The notes below the pieces were generated by a model that searched no databases, had not been told where the DNA came from, and was given only the letters and a program-made list of their open reading frames with translations. Below are positions 9,266 through 17,782 of a DNA stretch of 64,000 nt, piece by piece. Both the position numbers and the translations under genes were made by a program. The stretch comes from Magnetospirillum sp. 15-1. Lineage in GTDB: Bacteria > Pseudomonadota > Alphaproteobacteria > Rhodospirillales > Magnetospirillaceae. Within the stretch, counting starts at the first letter, position 1; every line of letters starts with the position of its first letter. The DNA lies in NCBI RefSeq assembly GCF_900184795.1, contig NZ_FXXN01000012.1, positions 1-64,000 of the forward strand, written 5' to 3'.

Positions 9266-9705
9266 CCGAGGAACCCCTGCTGGCCCGCCTTGCCGCCCTG
9301 AAGACCGCACCAATCCCGGACCTGAAGTCGCTGTGGCGCGACCTGTTCGAGGTCGAGGCACCGCCCTACAACCGCACTTTCCTGGAAAGCCGGCTGGCTT
9401 ACCGCCTTCAGGAACTGGCCTATGGCGGGCTGGCGGTCACCACCATCGCCCGCCTCGAAAACATGGCCGAGGATTTCGACACCACCAAGGGCCGCCGCAA
9501 GAAGGAACTGGACCGGCCCATCGCCGGCACAAGGCTGGTGCGGGAATGGAAGGGCGTCGAGCATTGCGTCACCGTCCGCGAGGATGGCTTCGAATACCAG
9601 GGCCGCCCCTACCAGTCGCTGTCGGCGGTGGCCCGCGCCATCACCGGCACCCGTTGGAACGGCTTGGCCTTCTTCGGCCTCAAGAACTGGAGGAAGGGGG
9701 CATGA
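9262..9705 (+). CDS. DUF2924 domain protein
   Basis: The 147-residue product matches the DUF2924 family, which is regularly found just before serine recombinase genes. Recognisable segments are LKSLWRDLFEVEAPPYNR near the N terminus, LAYRLQELAYGGL, and the C-terminal YQGRPYQSLSAVARAITGTRWNG. The C-terminal piece resembles DNA-binding modules of other recombination-associated proteins. It overlaps both neighbours by four bases (ATGA), so the three are translated as a unit. It is probably an accessory factor for the recombinase; this is inferred from context only. Confidence 0.85.
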   Translation: MTEEPLLARLAALKTAPIPDLKSLWRDLFEVEAPPYNRTFLESRLAYRLQELAYGGLAVTTIARLENMAEDFDTTKGRRKKELDRPIAGTRLVREWKGVEHCVTVREDGFEYQGRPYQSLSAVARAITGTRWNGLAFFGLKNWRKGA

Positions 9706-11021
9706 AGACCGCCGCGCCCAAGCCGATCCGCAAGCTGCGCTGCGCCGTCTACACCCGCAAGTCCACCGAGGAGGGGTTGGAGATGGAGTTCAACAGCCTC
9801 GATGCCCAGCGGGAATCCTGCGAAGCCTACGTCGCCAGCCAGAAGGCGGAAGGCTGGGTGCTGGTGCCAACCCATTACGACGACGGCGGCTTCTCCGGTG
9901 GCACCCTGGAACGCCCCGGCCTGAGGCGTCTGCTGGCCGACATCGAGGCCGGGCTGGTCGACGTGGTGGTGGTCTACAAGATCGACCGCCTGTCGCGTTC
10001 GCTGATGGATTTTTCCAAGCTGGTCGAGGTGTTCGACCGCAACGACGTCACCTTCGTCAGCATCACCCAGTCGTTCAATACCACCACGTCGATGGGCCGC
10101 CTGACGCTCAACATCCTGCTGTCCTTCGCTCAGTTCGAACGCGAGGTGATTGGCGAGCGGGTGCGCGACAAGGTCGCCGCCTCACGGCGCAAGGGAATCT
10201 GGATGGGCGGGCCGCTGCCCTTCGGCTACCGCTGCGCCGACCGCAAGCTGCTGGTGGTGGAGGAAGAAGCCGCCATCGTCCGCATGATCTTCGAACGTTT
10301 CGTCCGCCTCGGCTCCGCCACCATGCTGGTGCGGGAACTGGCCACCGAGGGCGTCACCCGCCGCGGCAAGAAACTGGACAAGGGCGGCCTCTACAAGATG
10401 CTGGCCAATCCGCTCTATATCGGCAAGGCGGTCCACAAGGGCGTGGCCTACGACGGCGAACACCAGCCCATTATTGATCAGGCCCTATGGGACAAGGTCC
10501 GCTCCATCACCGAGGTTTCCCCCCGTGTCCGCGCCAACCGCACGCGGGTGCAGACGCCGGCCCTGCTGAAGGGGCTGATCTTCGCCCCCGGCGGCCGCGC
10601 CATGACTCCCAGCCACACCCGCAAGAAGGGGCGGCTGTACCGCTATTACGTCACCACCAGCATCATCAAGGAAGGCCCCGAGGCCTGTCCGGTCGGTCGC
10701 GTCCCCGCCGCCCAGGTCGAGAACGCGGTGATCGATCAGTTGCGCTCGCTGCTGCGCACCCCGGAGATGGTGGCCCGCACCTGGAAAAGCGTCCGCGCCG
10801 AGGGCGAGGCCATGACGGAGAAGGACGTCGCCGCCGCCCTGGGCCAGCTTGATCCCCTCTGGGACGAACTGTTCCCCGCCGAGCAGGCCCGCATCCTCCA
10901 GCTTCTGGTCCAGCGCGTCGATATCTCCACCGACGGCGTCCGCATCGCGCTGCGCACCGAGGGGCTGGCCCAGCTTGCCGGCGAACTGAAACCCGCCAAG
11001 GGGCGGAGGGCCGCGGCATGA
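9702..11021 (+). CDS. Large serine recombinase (resolvase/invertase superfamily)
   Basis: The 439-residue protein has an N-terminal resolvase catalytic domain (residues ~12-155) with the nucleophile serine in YTRKSTEEG and the conserved arginines in IDRLSRS. The DNA-binding Recombinase domain (~165-270) contains FGYRCADRKL and KGGLYKMLANPLYIGKA. A C-terminal region replaces the usual zinc ribbon; the paired CxxC cysteines of that ribbon are not seen. The start ATG overlaps the DUF2924 stop (ATGA), and a long spurious extension back to 9234 is rejected. It would cut and exchange DNA strands via a 5'-phosphoserine link. No matching attachment sites or prophage genes are evident. Confidence 0.93.
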   Translation: MKTAAPKPIRKLRCAVYTRKSTEEGLEMEFNSLDAQRESCEAYVASQKAEGWVLVPTHYDDGGFSGGTLERPGLRRLLADIEAGLVDVVVVYKIDRLSRSLMDFSKLVEVFDRNDVTFVSITQSFNTTTSMGRLTLNILLSFAQFEREVIGERVRDKVAASRRKGIWMGGPLPFGYRCADRKLLVVEEEAAIVRMIFERFVRLGSATMLVRELATEGVTRRGKKLDKGGLYKMLANPLYIGKAVHKGVAYDGEHQPIIDQALWDKVRSITEVSPRVRANRTRVQTPALLKGLIFAPGGRAMTPSHTRKKGRLYRYYVTTSIIKEGPEACPVGRVPAAQVENAVIDQLRSLLRTPEMVARTWKSVRAEGEAMTEKDVAAALGQLDPLWDELFPAEQARILQLLVQRVDISTDGVRIALRTEGLAQLAGELKPAKGRRAAA

Positions 11022-11395
11022 CCACCGTGTTCGTCCCCATGACCTTCCGCCGCATCGGCGGACGCAAGCGCATCGTCCTGCCCGATGGCAGCCTGTATAA
11101 TCCCGAGACACGGGTGCCGGTCGACAGCCCCATCGTTCGGTCGCTTGCACGAGCCTTCCGATGGCGGCGCCTGCTGGAATCCGGGCACCATGCCTCCATC
11201 AACGAACTGGCCAAGGCCGAATGTGTCGACCGTGCCTTCGCCAGCCGCGTCCTCCGCCTGACCCTGCTGGCCCCCGACATCGTCGAGGCCATTCTCGCCG
11301 GACGGCAGCCCGAGAAGCTCACCGTACGGGCTTTGCTGGAGCCGTTTCCGGCGGAGTGGGCGGAGCAGCGGCGGGTGTTGGGTCTGGGTGGATGA
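11018..11395 (+). CDS. HTH protein of the recombinase cassette
   Basis: The 125-residue product overlaps the recombinase stop by four bases (ATGA). Its middle (INELAKAECVDRAFASRVLRLTLLAPDI) has the look of a helix-turn-helix, and the C terminus (LTVRALLEPFPAEWAEQRRVLG) is a common ending in this family. The N terminus is a basic segment, RRIGGRKRIVLPDG. It probably binds DNA to regulate or direct the recombinase. No enzymatic motif is seen. Confidence 0.8.
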   Translation: MTTVFVPMTFRRIGGRKRIVLPDGSLYNPETRVPVDSPIVRSLARAFRWRRLLESGHHASINELAKAECVDRAFASRVLRLTLLAPDIVEAILAGRQPEKLTVRALLEPFPAEWAEQRRVLGLGG

Positions 11396-11651
11396 ATGCT
11401 TTACCGCCAGACCTGGACGCCCGCCATGCCGGTGGCCACGCTTCAGCCCGACGCCTGCCGTGCTGCAGACCACAGAGCGCCGATATTGCAGCGATGATCG
11501 CCCGTTGATATTGTTGGGCATCGGCTGACCGGCCGTGCCGTCCACACTTGGCGAAGCCTTCGGGGCAAGGGTCTTTATCTCCTGGCATTCTCTTTTCGAG
11601 CGCCCAGGGCCAAGTGGACACGTCTTTCTCCGGCGCGAGAAGGAGGATGGC

Positions 11652-12548
11652 ATGCGTTATCACTTCCCGAATCTGACCCGTCCGAAGAAGGCCGCGAAGC
11701 GCCTTTCTGCGGCTTTTCCTGAACTGCAATTAGCCCGCATTCAGCGGGCCATTGCTGTGGCCTGCGGCTACCGCGACTGGCACGAGCTTGAAATCAGCCA
11801 CGCCGCCGCCGAGCCGAGCGTACTGGACGAACTCCTGACAGAGGCCGCCTTCCGGGAACGGGCCGTCGCCATGTCGCGCAGCTTGGCAGCGGCGTTGAAC
11901 GTCCAAGACGGCGACGTGCAGGCCACCTTGCCCGACATGAGGCTGAGCGGGAATCGTGCGTTCACCCGCGAAGACCACGAAGCCATCCGGACGGCTTGTT
12001 GGCGGGCTGGGCCAATTCCCTGGCAGGCAGGTCGCCATCCTGGAGCGATCTTCCGCATCAAGAGCGCGGGTTTTTCCAAAACCGAGGCCCGTTGGTGGCG
12101 CAAATCCAGTGGCGGCGTAGGTTTCATCGACCACTCGACTTCCAATGGCGTATGCGCCACGTTCGAAGCGGTCGTCCCCCGTACCCGGATGGAAGACTTC
12201 GTGCCCCGGCGCTTTTGGCTACCGTATGGCTGGATGGAGAAGAAGGATGGCAGCCGGGTGCTGTTTTCCCGCGACTATCTCCCTCTCTGGCGAATCACCG
12301 ACGGCAAGGTGGAGAGGCTCAAGCCAACATCAGATGTGTCGGCGTTCCGAGAACGGCATTGGTTCCGGGAAGGGGATGGGCCGTGGTCCTATGGCCCGGC
12401 CAGAGAGGCCGCCGAGCGGATGCTCGCGGACTACGGCGTCACGGCGCTTCCGCGGCTGGCCGACGTTCTACCGATACTGATCCAGGATGAGTACATCGAC
12501 GTCAAAGGTGCCGCCAGGGTTCTGGATGGCGTGCGGGAACTGACATAG
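11652..12548 (+). CDS. Hypothetical protein with an N-terminal helical domain of mobile-region proteins
   Basis: The 298-residue product starts at ATG 11652, six bases after a strong ribosome site (AAGGAGG). The N terminus (RPKKAAKRLSAAFPEL, then ARIQRAIAVACGYRDWHELE) resembles a short helical module found at the front of many proteins in plasmids and islands, including some labelled glyoxalase-superfamily. The rest is rich in Trp and charged residues (WWRKSSGGVGFIDHS, GWMEKKDGSRVLFSRDYLPLW) and matches nothing I recognise. It ends 26 bases from a convergent gene. Confidence 0.6.
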   Translation: MRYHFPNLTRPKKAAKRLSAAFPELQLARIQRAIAVACGYRDWHELEISHAAAEPSVLDELLTEAAFRERAVAMSRSLAAALNVQDGDVQATLPDMRLSGNRAFTREDHEAIRTACWRAGPIPWQAGRHPGAIFRIKSAGFSKTEARWWRKSSGGVGFIDHSTSNGVCATFEAVVPRTRMEDFVPRRFWLPYGWMEKKDGSRVLFSRDYLPLWRITDGKVERLKPTSDVSAFRERHWFREGDGPWSYGPAREAAERMLADYGVTALPRLADVLPILIQDEYIDVKGAARVLDGVRELT

Positions 12549-12574
12549 GTCTGGGGCAACGGGGGAGAGGTCGG

Positions 12575-13387
12575 TCACGGCCTTTCCCGACCGCCCACGA
12601 CCGCCGTCAGCCACTGCGACAGGTCGAAAACGGGGATGGCAGAGTCCATCAAACCCAGGCGGATATCGGCGTATCGTCGGCTGGTCCGGTCGCAGGCGAG
12701 CATCGACCAGCGGGTTCGGTCATCTTGGTCGGGGCAAGCTGGCGACCAGACAACCCCGACGTTCTCTGTGCCTCGGACGCCGATCTCTCCCAGCTTCGAT
12801 GCCAGCTTCCAGGCGCCGTCGTCCGTGGGCAGCAGGGCGATCCAATAGTCCTCGGTCAGCACCTTCAACGCCGCCAGGTCGAGGACCAGCGGGGTGATCC
12901 TGGCCGGGATCGGTGACCGGTCCAGGAAGGAATAGTGGTGCAGCCAGGCGATCCTCCTGGCCGTGCCGCAGTTGCGAGCGATCAGCCTGCCGCTCCAACT
13001 TTCTTCGTACAGGTTGAAGCGCCCTTCCCGGACACAGCCAGACTCCGCCCAGACCCGTTGCCGGATCATGGCGATGTTGTCGGCGCTCGGTTCCAGCTTG
13101 CTGATCGAATCAGAAGTCGGCCACAGGCGCGACAGATTGCCGATGAACCGGCCCTTGGAAGCCGCCAGGCCCGTGATCTCGCGGAACCCCACTTCAGTGT
13201 CTCGCTCGGAGCCCTTGGTCATCAGCCCGGCCAGTGCCCCCTCGACGGCACCTGAGCGGTCCAAGACTCCGCCTTGAAGGTGATGGAGGATCTCGTAGGA
13301 GGTGGTCAGGTCCGGATCTTCGATGAACCGCCATTTGGTCGGCCCTTCGACAGCCCAAACGGCTTGCCTGATCGCCCTCGGCGAGGC
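12575..13387 (-). CDS. Hypothetical protein, N terminus removed by IS5 copy 2
   Basis: The frame stays open from its stop at 12575 up to the IS5 junction at 13387, so the original start is not in this segment; the nearest internal start, a TTG at 13264, would give 229 residues. Recognisable composition only: a tryptophan-rich globular protein (SESGRLIARNCGTARR-like basic stretch, IAWLHHYSFLDRSPIPARITPLVL, DYWIALLPTDDGAWKLASK). Reading across the IS extends it for a few residues before a stop. I do not recognise the family. The gene is probably inactive. Confidence 0.5.
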   Translation of the reverse strand, partial: ASPRAIRQAVWAVEGPTKWRFIEDPDLTTSYEILHHLQGGVLDRSGAVEGALAGLMTKGSERDTEVGFREITGLAASKGRFIGNLSRLWPTSDSISKLEPSADNIAMIRQRVWAESGCVREGRFNLYEESWSGRLIARNCGTARRIAWLHHYSFLDRSPIPARITPLVLDLAALKVLTEDYWIALLPTDDGAWKLASKLGEIGVRGTENVGVVWSPACPDQDDRTRWSMLACDRTSRRYADIRLGLMDSAIPVFDLSQWLTAVVGGRERP

Positions 13388-13389
13388 TA

Positions 13390-14243
13390 GGCCGTAAACT
13401 CATAAACAGGCTTCCCCTTCGTCGCGCGTCGTGATTCAACGATTCCCTCTGGCACGGAGGGCATTGATGGCACGGCGGCGGTACGAGTTGACGGATCACG
13501 AATGGTCGATCATCGAGCCCTTGCTTCCGAACAAGCCTCGCGGCGTGCCTCGGGTTGATGACCGTCGGGTCCTGAACGGTATCCTGTGGCGGTTCCGCAC
13601 GGGCTCGCCTTGGGCGGAAGTTCCCGAGCGCTACGGCCCATCGACCACCTGCTACAACCGGTTCGTCCGCTGGCGCAAGGCGGGCGTCTGGGACCGGCTT
13701 CTGGAGGAAATCTCCAAGGCTTACGATGGCGACATCATCATGATCGACTCGACCTGTGTCCGCGTTCACCAACACGGGGCCACGGGAAAAAAGGGGCTCT
13801 CGACGATGGCAGCATGGGACGTTCCCGTGGGGGGCTCACCAGCAAAATCCACGCGCTCGTCGATGCGGAAGGCCGTCCCGTCACCCTGCGCCTGACCGCC
13901 GGGCAGGTCCACGACAGCGTCGAGGCCGAAGCCTTGCTCGATGGAGCCTTGGGCGACGGCTCAACCCTGCTGGCCGACAAGGGCTATGACAGCAACGCCA
14001 TTCGGGCCTTGGCCGAGAAGAACAAGACCTGGGCCAACATCCCGGTCAGGTCCAACCGCAAGGGCACCTTCGCCTTTTCCGCCTGGGTCTATCGCCAGCG
14101 CAATCTGGTCGAACGCTTCTTCAACAAGATCAAACACTTCCGGGGGATCGCCACCCGCTATGACAAAGACCCACGGAATTTCCTCGCCGCCGTAAAGCTC
14201 GTCGCCCTGCGCATTTGGTGCGCCGCGTAATGAGTCTACGGCC
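13390..14243 (+). mobile_element. IS5-family (IS427-type) insertion sequence, copy 2
   Basis: This 854-bp copy has the same ends as copies 1 and 3 and is flanked by TA (13388-13389 and 14244-14245) within CTAG on both sides. It is nearly identical to copy 3 through the transposase, while copy 1 differs at scattered positions in frame A. It interrupts an open reading frame on the minus strand. Confidence 0.93.
13467..14230 (+). CDS. IS5-family transposase, -1 frameshift product (copy 2)
   Basis: Organisation is as in copy 1: frame A from MARRRYELTDHEW, slippage at AAAAAAG (13787-13793), then frame B to the terminal LRIWCAA. The sequence around the slip site reads TGKK in frame A and continues GALDDG in the -1 frame. 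All acidic catalytic segments (MIDSTCVRVH, LLADKGYDS, RNLVERFFNK) are present, so this copy could be active. Confidence 0.9.
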
Positions 14244-14245
14244 TA

Positions 14246-14322
14246 GCCACCTGAACACCACAGAGGCCGCCCGCGCGGTCGGATGTACCGCGCGCTATGT
14301 CCGAATGGTACGCAACCAATAA
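14246..14322 (+). pseudogene. Possible HTH-protein tail interrupted by IS5 copy 2
   Basis: Directly after the IS the plus strand reads LNTTEAARAVGCTARYVRMV and then RNQ and a stop. This has the form of a helix-turn-helix. If the IS is removed the frame continues leftwards to an ATG near 13322 (about 44 codons). However, the opposite strand is open there as well, so only one of the two can be the real gene. The evidence is weak. Confidence 0.3.
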
Positions 14323-14324
14323 CC

Positions 14325-14353
14325 GTGCACACGAAATCTCTTCGTTTGCACAC
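14325..14353. repeat. Imperfect inverted repeat before the 14401 gene
   Basis: GTGCACACGAA and TTCGTTTGCACAC form an imperfect palindrome around ATCTC, some 50 bases upstream of the small gene at 14401. Its position suits an operator for that gene's product, which looks DNA-binding. A structural role in RNA is equally possible. Confidence 0.4.
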
Positions 14354-14400
14354 AGAGCGTCAGAGCCCCCCGAGAGCCAGAGCGCTACATAAGGCAAGCC

Positions 14401-14757
14401 ATGCCCAAGACCAATGTTTACGATGACGAGGAAGTGAGGGAGTTCGTTGACCAGCTACATCGGCTGGCGACCTACAGTGAAATGGCAGAGGTTTGCTTAG
14501 AGAAATTCGGACCGGACAGGGCTTGGTCGCGCTCGAAAATCGTCCGCTATTGGCAAACCGAGCGGCCAGCCCACAAGGGCTACCGGAACCGGATCGACGG
14601 CAACAAGGAATTGCGCAATTTCATTGACGAACGTTTGGGGAGACTGACCCTGGACGAGTTGGCGACTGAATGTGTGAAGGAGTTCGGAGCCAAGAACTCG
14701 CCTTCACGGTCCAGCATTCACCGCTATTGGGACCGAGTTCGGCGACGGCGCAAGTAG
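14401..14757 (+). CDS. Small basic protein with two tandem DNA-binding-like repeats
   Basis: The 118-residue protein is an internal duplication. Repeat 1 (residues ~10-55) reads VREFVDQLHRLATYSEMAEV, then SRSKIVRYWQ; repeat 2 (~70-115) reads LRNFIDERLGRLTLDELATE, then SRSSIHRYWDRV. Each repeat has a helix, a conserved EF/KFG turn and a final S-R-S-x-I-x-R-Y-W helix, as in homeodomain-like helix-turn-helix units. A modest ribosome site (AAGGC) precedes the ATG. It lies at the edge of the mobile region, next to an inverted repeat that could be its operator. The family is not known to me. Confidence 0.65.
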   Translation: MPKTNVYDDEEVREFVDQLHRLATYSEMAEVCLEKFGPDRAWSRSKIVRYWQTERPAHKGYRNRIDGNKELRNFIDERLGRLTLDELATECVKEFGAKNSPSRSSIHRYWDRVRRRRK

Positions 14758-14973
14758 CCGCTCTTGAAAGCGACAATCGGAGAGCATATTGTGAAGCCTG
14801 CTGAGGAGCAGGTTGTCCACCAACCCTCCCCTCTCCTCAGATAAGGGCCTGCCGGGTGGACCGGACAGACCCTTAGCATTTCAGGGGGGCCGATCCCGCC
14901 AAGTCGCGGTCTATCGCGGTATATCCCGCCTCTCCACGACCTTCCTGACAAGATTCTACAACCTTATTGAAAC

Positions 14974-15864
14974 TCACAGCCAGCGGGCCAGCCTCCCCCC
15001 TCCCCCGGGTTCGGGTTCGAGGACCATCCGCCAGAACGCGGCCGAACCCTGTCGGGCCGCCTCCACCGGATCAGCCCAGGTCAGCGCGCCCACTCGCCCG
15101 TTCCCCAGGACCTTGCAGCCGCAGGCCATGGCTTCGGCCGCCAGCCGCCCGAAGCCATGATAGGCCACCGGGGCCATGACCACATGGCGGTAACGGTTCA
15201 GCAGCGCCGGCATGGCCTCGTACTCCACCGCGCCATAGGCCAGGACGTCCATGTCCAGCCCGTTCGCCCGCATTATGGACTCGGCCTCGGGGCTGTTGTG
15301 GCGCAGCGGGTCGGCGAAGGCCAGGGCGCGGTCCGGGCGGTCGGCCCAGGGCACCATAACGCGAAAGCGCTCCAGGTCGATGGGGGGGGCGATGACGCGG
15401 GTGTCGCGCGGTAACGCGATGATCGAGCCGATCACCCGCCTTTGGCCCGGCGACAGGAAGCGGACCACGGAACAGCTCCGGTAGAGGCGGCGAAAGGCAT
15501 CGGGAATAGCGCGGCCGCAGCGACAGCCCAGGTAGCCCAGGGGCTCGGCCCGGACACAGCGCGCATCGCGCATGGCGCAGGGCTGAACGTCATGCTCGGA
15601 GACCACGCTCCGGCCGGAATAGCCGCGCAGGCGCGTCGCCCACAGGTCGGCGAAGGCGTATTCCGCCTCCTCTCCCAGGCCGCCCTCGGGCCGCAATCCG
15701 GCGATGACCACCGCATCGAAGCGGTCGAGCCCAGGGTCTGCGTCGGGTGTCACGGCAAAGACCTCCACCCCGGCCGGCCGTTCGGCCATCAGCTGGGACA
15801 GCGTCAGTTCGGCCCCCCCCCTGGTGGACGGCAGCGGCCTGGCATGGACGAACAGGACCTTCAT
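14974..15864 (-). CDS. Glycosyltransferase, GT4-like
   Basis: The 296-residue product starts at the ATG complementary to 15862-15864 (MKVLFVHARPLPSTRGGAEL), with GGGGAGAG upstream. The N-terminal domain has the GGAEL loop typical of GT4 enzymes; the C-terminal domain has VVMAPVAYHGFGRLAAEAMACGCKVL, which corresponds to the E(x7)E region with the first acidic position replaced. An unusual four-cysteine stretch (CAMRDARCV, LGCRCG) in the middle may bind a metal. It is the last gene of the minus-strand polysaccharide operon, 13 bases after the preceding glycosyltransferase. It probably adds one sugar to a cell-surface glycan; donor and acceptor are unknown. Confidence 0.8.
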   Translation of the reverse strand: MKVLFVHARPLPSTRGGAELTLSQLMAERPAGVEVFAVTPDADPGLDRFDAVVIAGLRPEGGLGEEAEYAFADLWATRLRGYSGRSVVSEHDVQPCAMRDARCVRAEPLGYLGCRCGRAIPDAFRRLYRSCSVVRFLSPGQRRVIGSIIALPRDTRVIAPPIDLERFRVMVPWADRPDRALAFADPLRHNSPEAESIMRANGLDMDVLAYGAVEYEAMPALLNRYRHVVMAPVAYHGFGRLAAEAMACGCKVLGNGRVGALTWADPVEAARQGSAAFWRMVLEPEPGGGGRLARWL

Positions 15865-15877
15865 CGCTCTCCCCGCC

Positions 15878-17002
15878 TCAGGCCGCCCAGGCCTCGGCCA
15901 GCGCCGCTCCGACCAGGGCGGCGCTGGCATTCCAGCAATATCGCAGGACATGCCGCCGCCCGGCCTCGGACAAGCGGCCCCTCAGCTCCTCGTCCTCGGC
16001 GATGCGCGCCAGGGCCGCCGTCCACGCCTCGACATCGAGCGCGGGCAGTATGAGGCCGCCCGGCCCCGCCGTCTCGGGCAGGGCACCGGCATCGGACACC
16101 AGGACCGGGCTGCCCCGGCACAGGGACTCGGCTACCGGCATGCCGAAGCCCTCGTAGAGCGACGGCGTGCAGTGGGCCAACGCCGCGCCGTAGAGGCCGG
16201 GCAGCAGGTCTTCGCGCACATAGGACAGCAGGCGCAGTTCGCCCCTGGCCATCAGGTCACGCCACGGGCGACCGCCGCCCCACTCGCCCCAGCCGCTGGC
16301 CCCCGCCAGCACCAGGGGGACTCTTTGCCGCAGGGCCTGCGGCAGGCGGGCATAGGCAGCGACCAGGGTGTTCAGGTTCTTGCGCGGCTCCAAGGTGCCG
16401 ACACAAAGGAAATAGGACCGCTCGACCAGTCCCAGCTCCGCCAACGCCGCCGGGCCGGCCGGTGCGCTCTCCAGCAGGGACGGCCGCAATCCGGGCGGCG
16501 CCACCCGGATCTTCTCGGGCGCCACGCCGTAATGCCCGGCCAGCTCGCGGGCGGTGAAGGGGGAAACGGCGATGATCCGTGGCGCGGCCTCCAGCACGGC
16601 GCCCAGACCGGCCAGCCAGGCCAGACGGCTGGGAGGATGGGTGCCGGGATGGCGAATGAAGGACAGGTCGTGAACCACCGGCACACAGGGCTCGAACGAA
16701 TAGGTGGGGCGAAAATTGGGCGCGAAGCACACCGCCCGCCCGCCCGGCACAACCGGCTTGCCCAGCCGCCACAATCCGGCCCGCACGGCATGCCAGGCCA
16801 GTCTCGCCCCCGGCACCCGCCGCAGCAGGCTGCCGGAGAGGTTGGGCGGCGGACGCAGGTTCCGGTTCCAGCCCAATCCGGTGAAATAGCGCCATTCGGC
16901 ATGTCCGAGGGTCGAGGGCAGGCGCTCGATGATGGCCCTCGCATAGTGCCCGACCCCGGTCAGGGGCGGCATGAGGCAGGAGGCATCCACCAGGACCCGC
17001 AT
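15878..17002 (-). CDS. Glycosyltransferase family 4 (group 1)
   Basis: The 374-residue protein has a complete GT-B fold pattern: an N-terminal LTGVGHYARAI loop, VVHDLSFIRHP, FTARELAGHYGV, the donor-domain start LCVGTLEPRKNL, and the C-terminal CTPSLYEGFGMPVAESLCRGSPVL with both glutamates of the E(x7)E motif. These are features of mannosyltransferase-like GT4 enzymes acting on lipid-linked glycans at the inner membrane face. It lies between the ABC permease and the second glycosyltransferase, so its product is likely the substrate of that exporter. Confidence 0.9.
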   Translation of the reverse strand: MRVLVDASCLMPPLTGVGHYARAIIERLPSTLGHAEWRYFTGLGWNRNLRPPPNLSGSLLRRVPGARLAWHAVRAGLWRLGKPVVPGGRAVCFAPNFRPTYSFEPCVPVVHDLSFIRHPGTHPPSRLAWLAGLGAVLEAAPRIIAVSPFTARELAGHYGVAPEKIRVAPPGLRPSLLESAPAGPAALAELGLVERSYFLCVGTLEPRKNLNTLVAAYARLPQALRQRVPLVLAGASGWGEWGGGRPWRDLMARGELRLLSYVREDLLPGLYGAALAHCTPSLYEGFGMPVAESLCRGSPVLVSDAGALPETAGPGGLILPALDVEAWTAALARIAEDEELRGRLSEAGRRHVLRYCWNASAALVGAALAEAWAA

Positions 17003-17014
17003 GGTCAGCCCGCC

Positions 17015-17782
17015 TCACGCATGGTCGTAGAAATGGGGAGACAGCCGCCGATACACGGCAATTCCCACGGGCAGCCACACCAAGCCATGCAGCGAGGCCA
17101 CCATCATCAATGGCCAGGCCAGCGTCCCCTCCAGCAACAGACTTCGCCAGGCCTCCATCAGGCCGGCAAGGGGATTGAGCATCATCATGCCCCGCCATCC
17201 GGCGGGCACCTGATCGAGCCGGTAGATCACCGGCGTGCAGTACAGCAGGAAGGCCAGCACGACGCGGACCAGATGCTCCATGTCCCGCAGCACCATGTTC
17301 AGACTGCCCACCAGCAGGGTCAGGCCCAGCAGCACGACGGCCTGGATGGTGAACAGCACAACGATGCCGGGCAGCCAGTCCCATTGGGGATGGATGCCGT
17401 ACACCGCCAGGATCACCGCCACCACCGGCAGCGAGGCGGCGAACTGCCAGCCGTCCTGCAGCACTTGCCCGGCCGCCAGCAGCCAGTGGGGAAACCGCAC
17501 TTTCTTGATCAGGTCGCGGTTGCCGGCAAAGGCCCTCGTCCCCGCCACCACCGAATTGCCCGCCCAATGCCAGGCGAACAGGCCGCTCACCAGAAAAGCC
17601 ACCATATCCTCCCGGCCCAGCGGCAGCACCACATGAAAGGCGAAGGCGAAGACCAGGGTCAGGCCCAGCGGATGGCCCAGCGACCAAAGATAGCCGAGCC
17701 ACGAATTCTTGTAGCGCACCTTGATCTGCATGGCGGCGATGACAAGGCCCATTTCGGCCAGACGGCTGCTTGTTCCCGTCAT
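17015..17782 (-). CDS. ABC-2 type polysaccharide export permease (Wzm-like)
   Basis: The 255-residue protein has six predicted membrane segments and the family signature near its start (VRYKNSWLGYLWSLGHPL), as in O-antigen and capsule exporters of the Wzm/KpsM type. Segments include LTLVFAFAFHVVLP, IVVLFTIQAVVLLGL and LAFLLYCTPVIY. Its ATG overlaps the stop of the ATPase gene (ATGA), so the two subunits are made together. It would move a finished lipid-linked glycan across the inner membrane. Confidence 0.9.
   Translation of the reverse strand: MTGTSSRLAEMGLVIAAMQIKVRYKNSWLGYLWSLGHPLGLTLVFAFAFHVVLPLGREDMVAFLVSGLFAWHWAGNSVVAGTRAFAGNRDLIKKVRFPHWLLAAGQVLQDGWQFAASLPVVAVILAVYGIHPQWDWLPGIVVLFTIQAVVLLGLTLLVGSLNMVLRDMEHLVRVVLAFLLYCTPVIYRLDQVPAGWRGMMMLNPLAGLMEAWRSLLLEGTLAWPLMMVASLHGLVWLPVGIAVYRRLSPHFYDHA

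Noticed and set aside
9234-9701. An open frame runs on upstream of the recombinase to 9234, giving a 595-residue protein
   Set aside because: The upstream part is a shadow of the DUF2924 gene; the recombinase start at 9702 has the usual ATGA overlap and begins the conserved domain.
14758-14973. tRNA gene or attachment site at the right edge of the mobile region
   Set aside because: No cloverleaf or TTCGA-type arm could be drawn, and no direct repeat matching the left side was seen.
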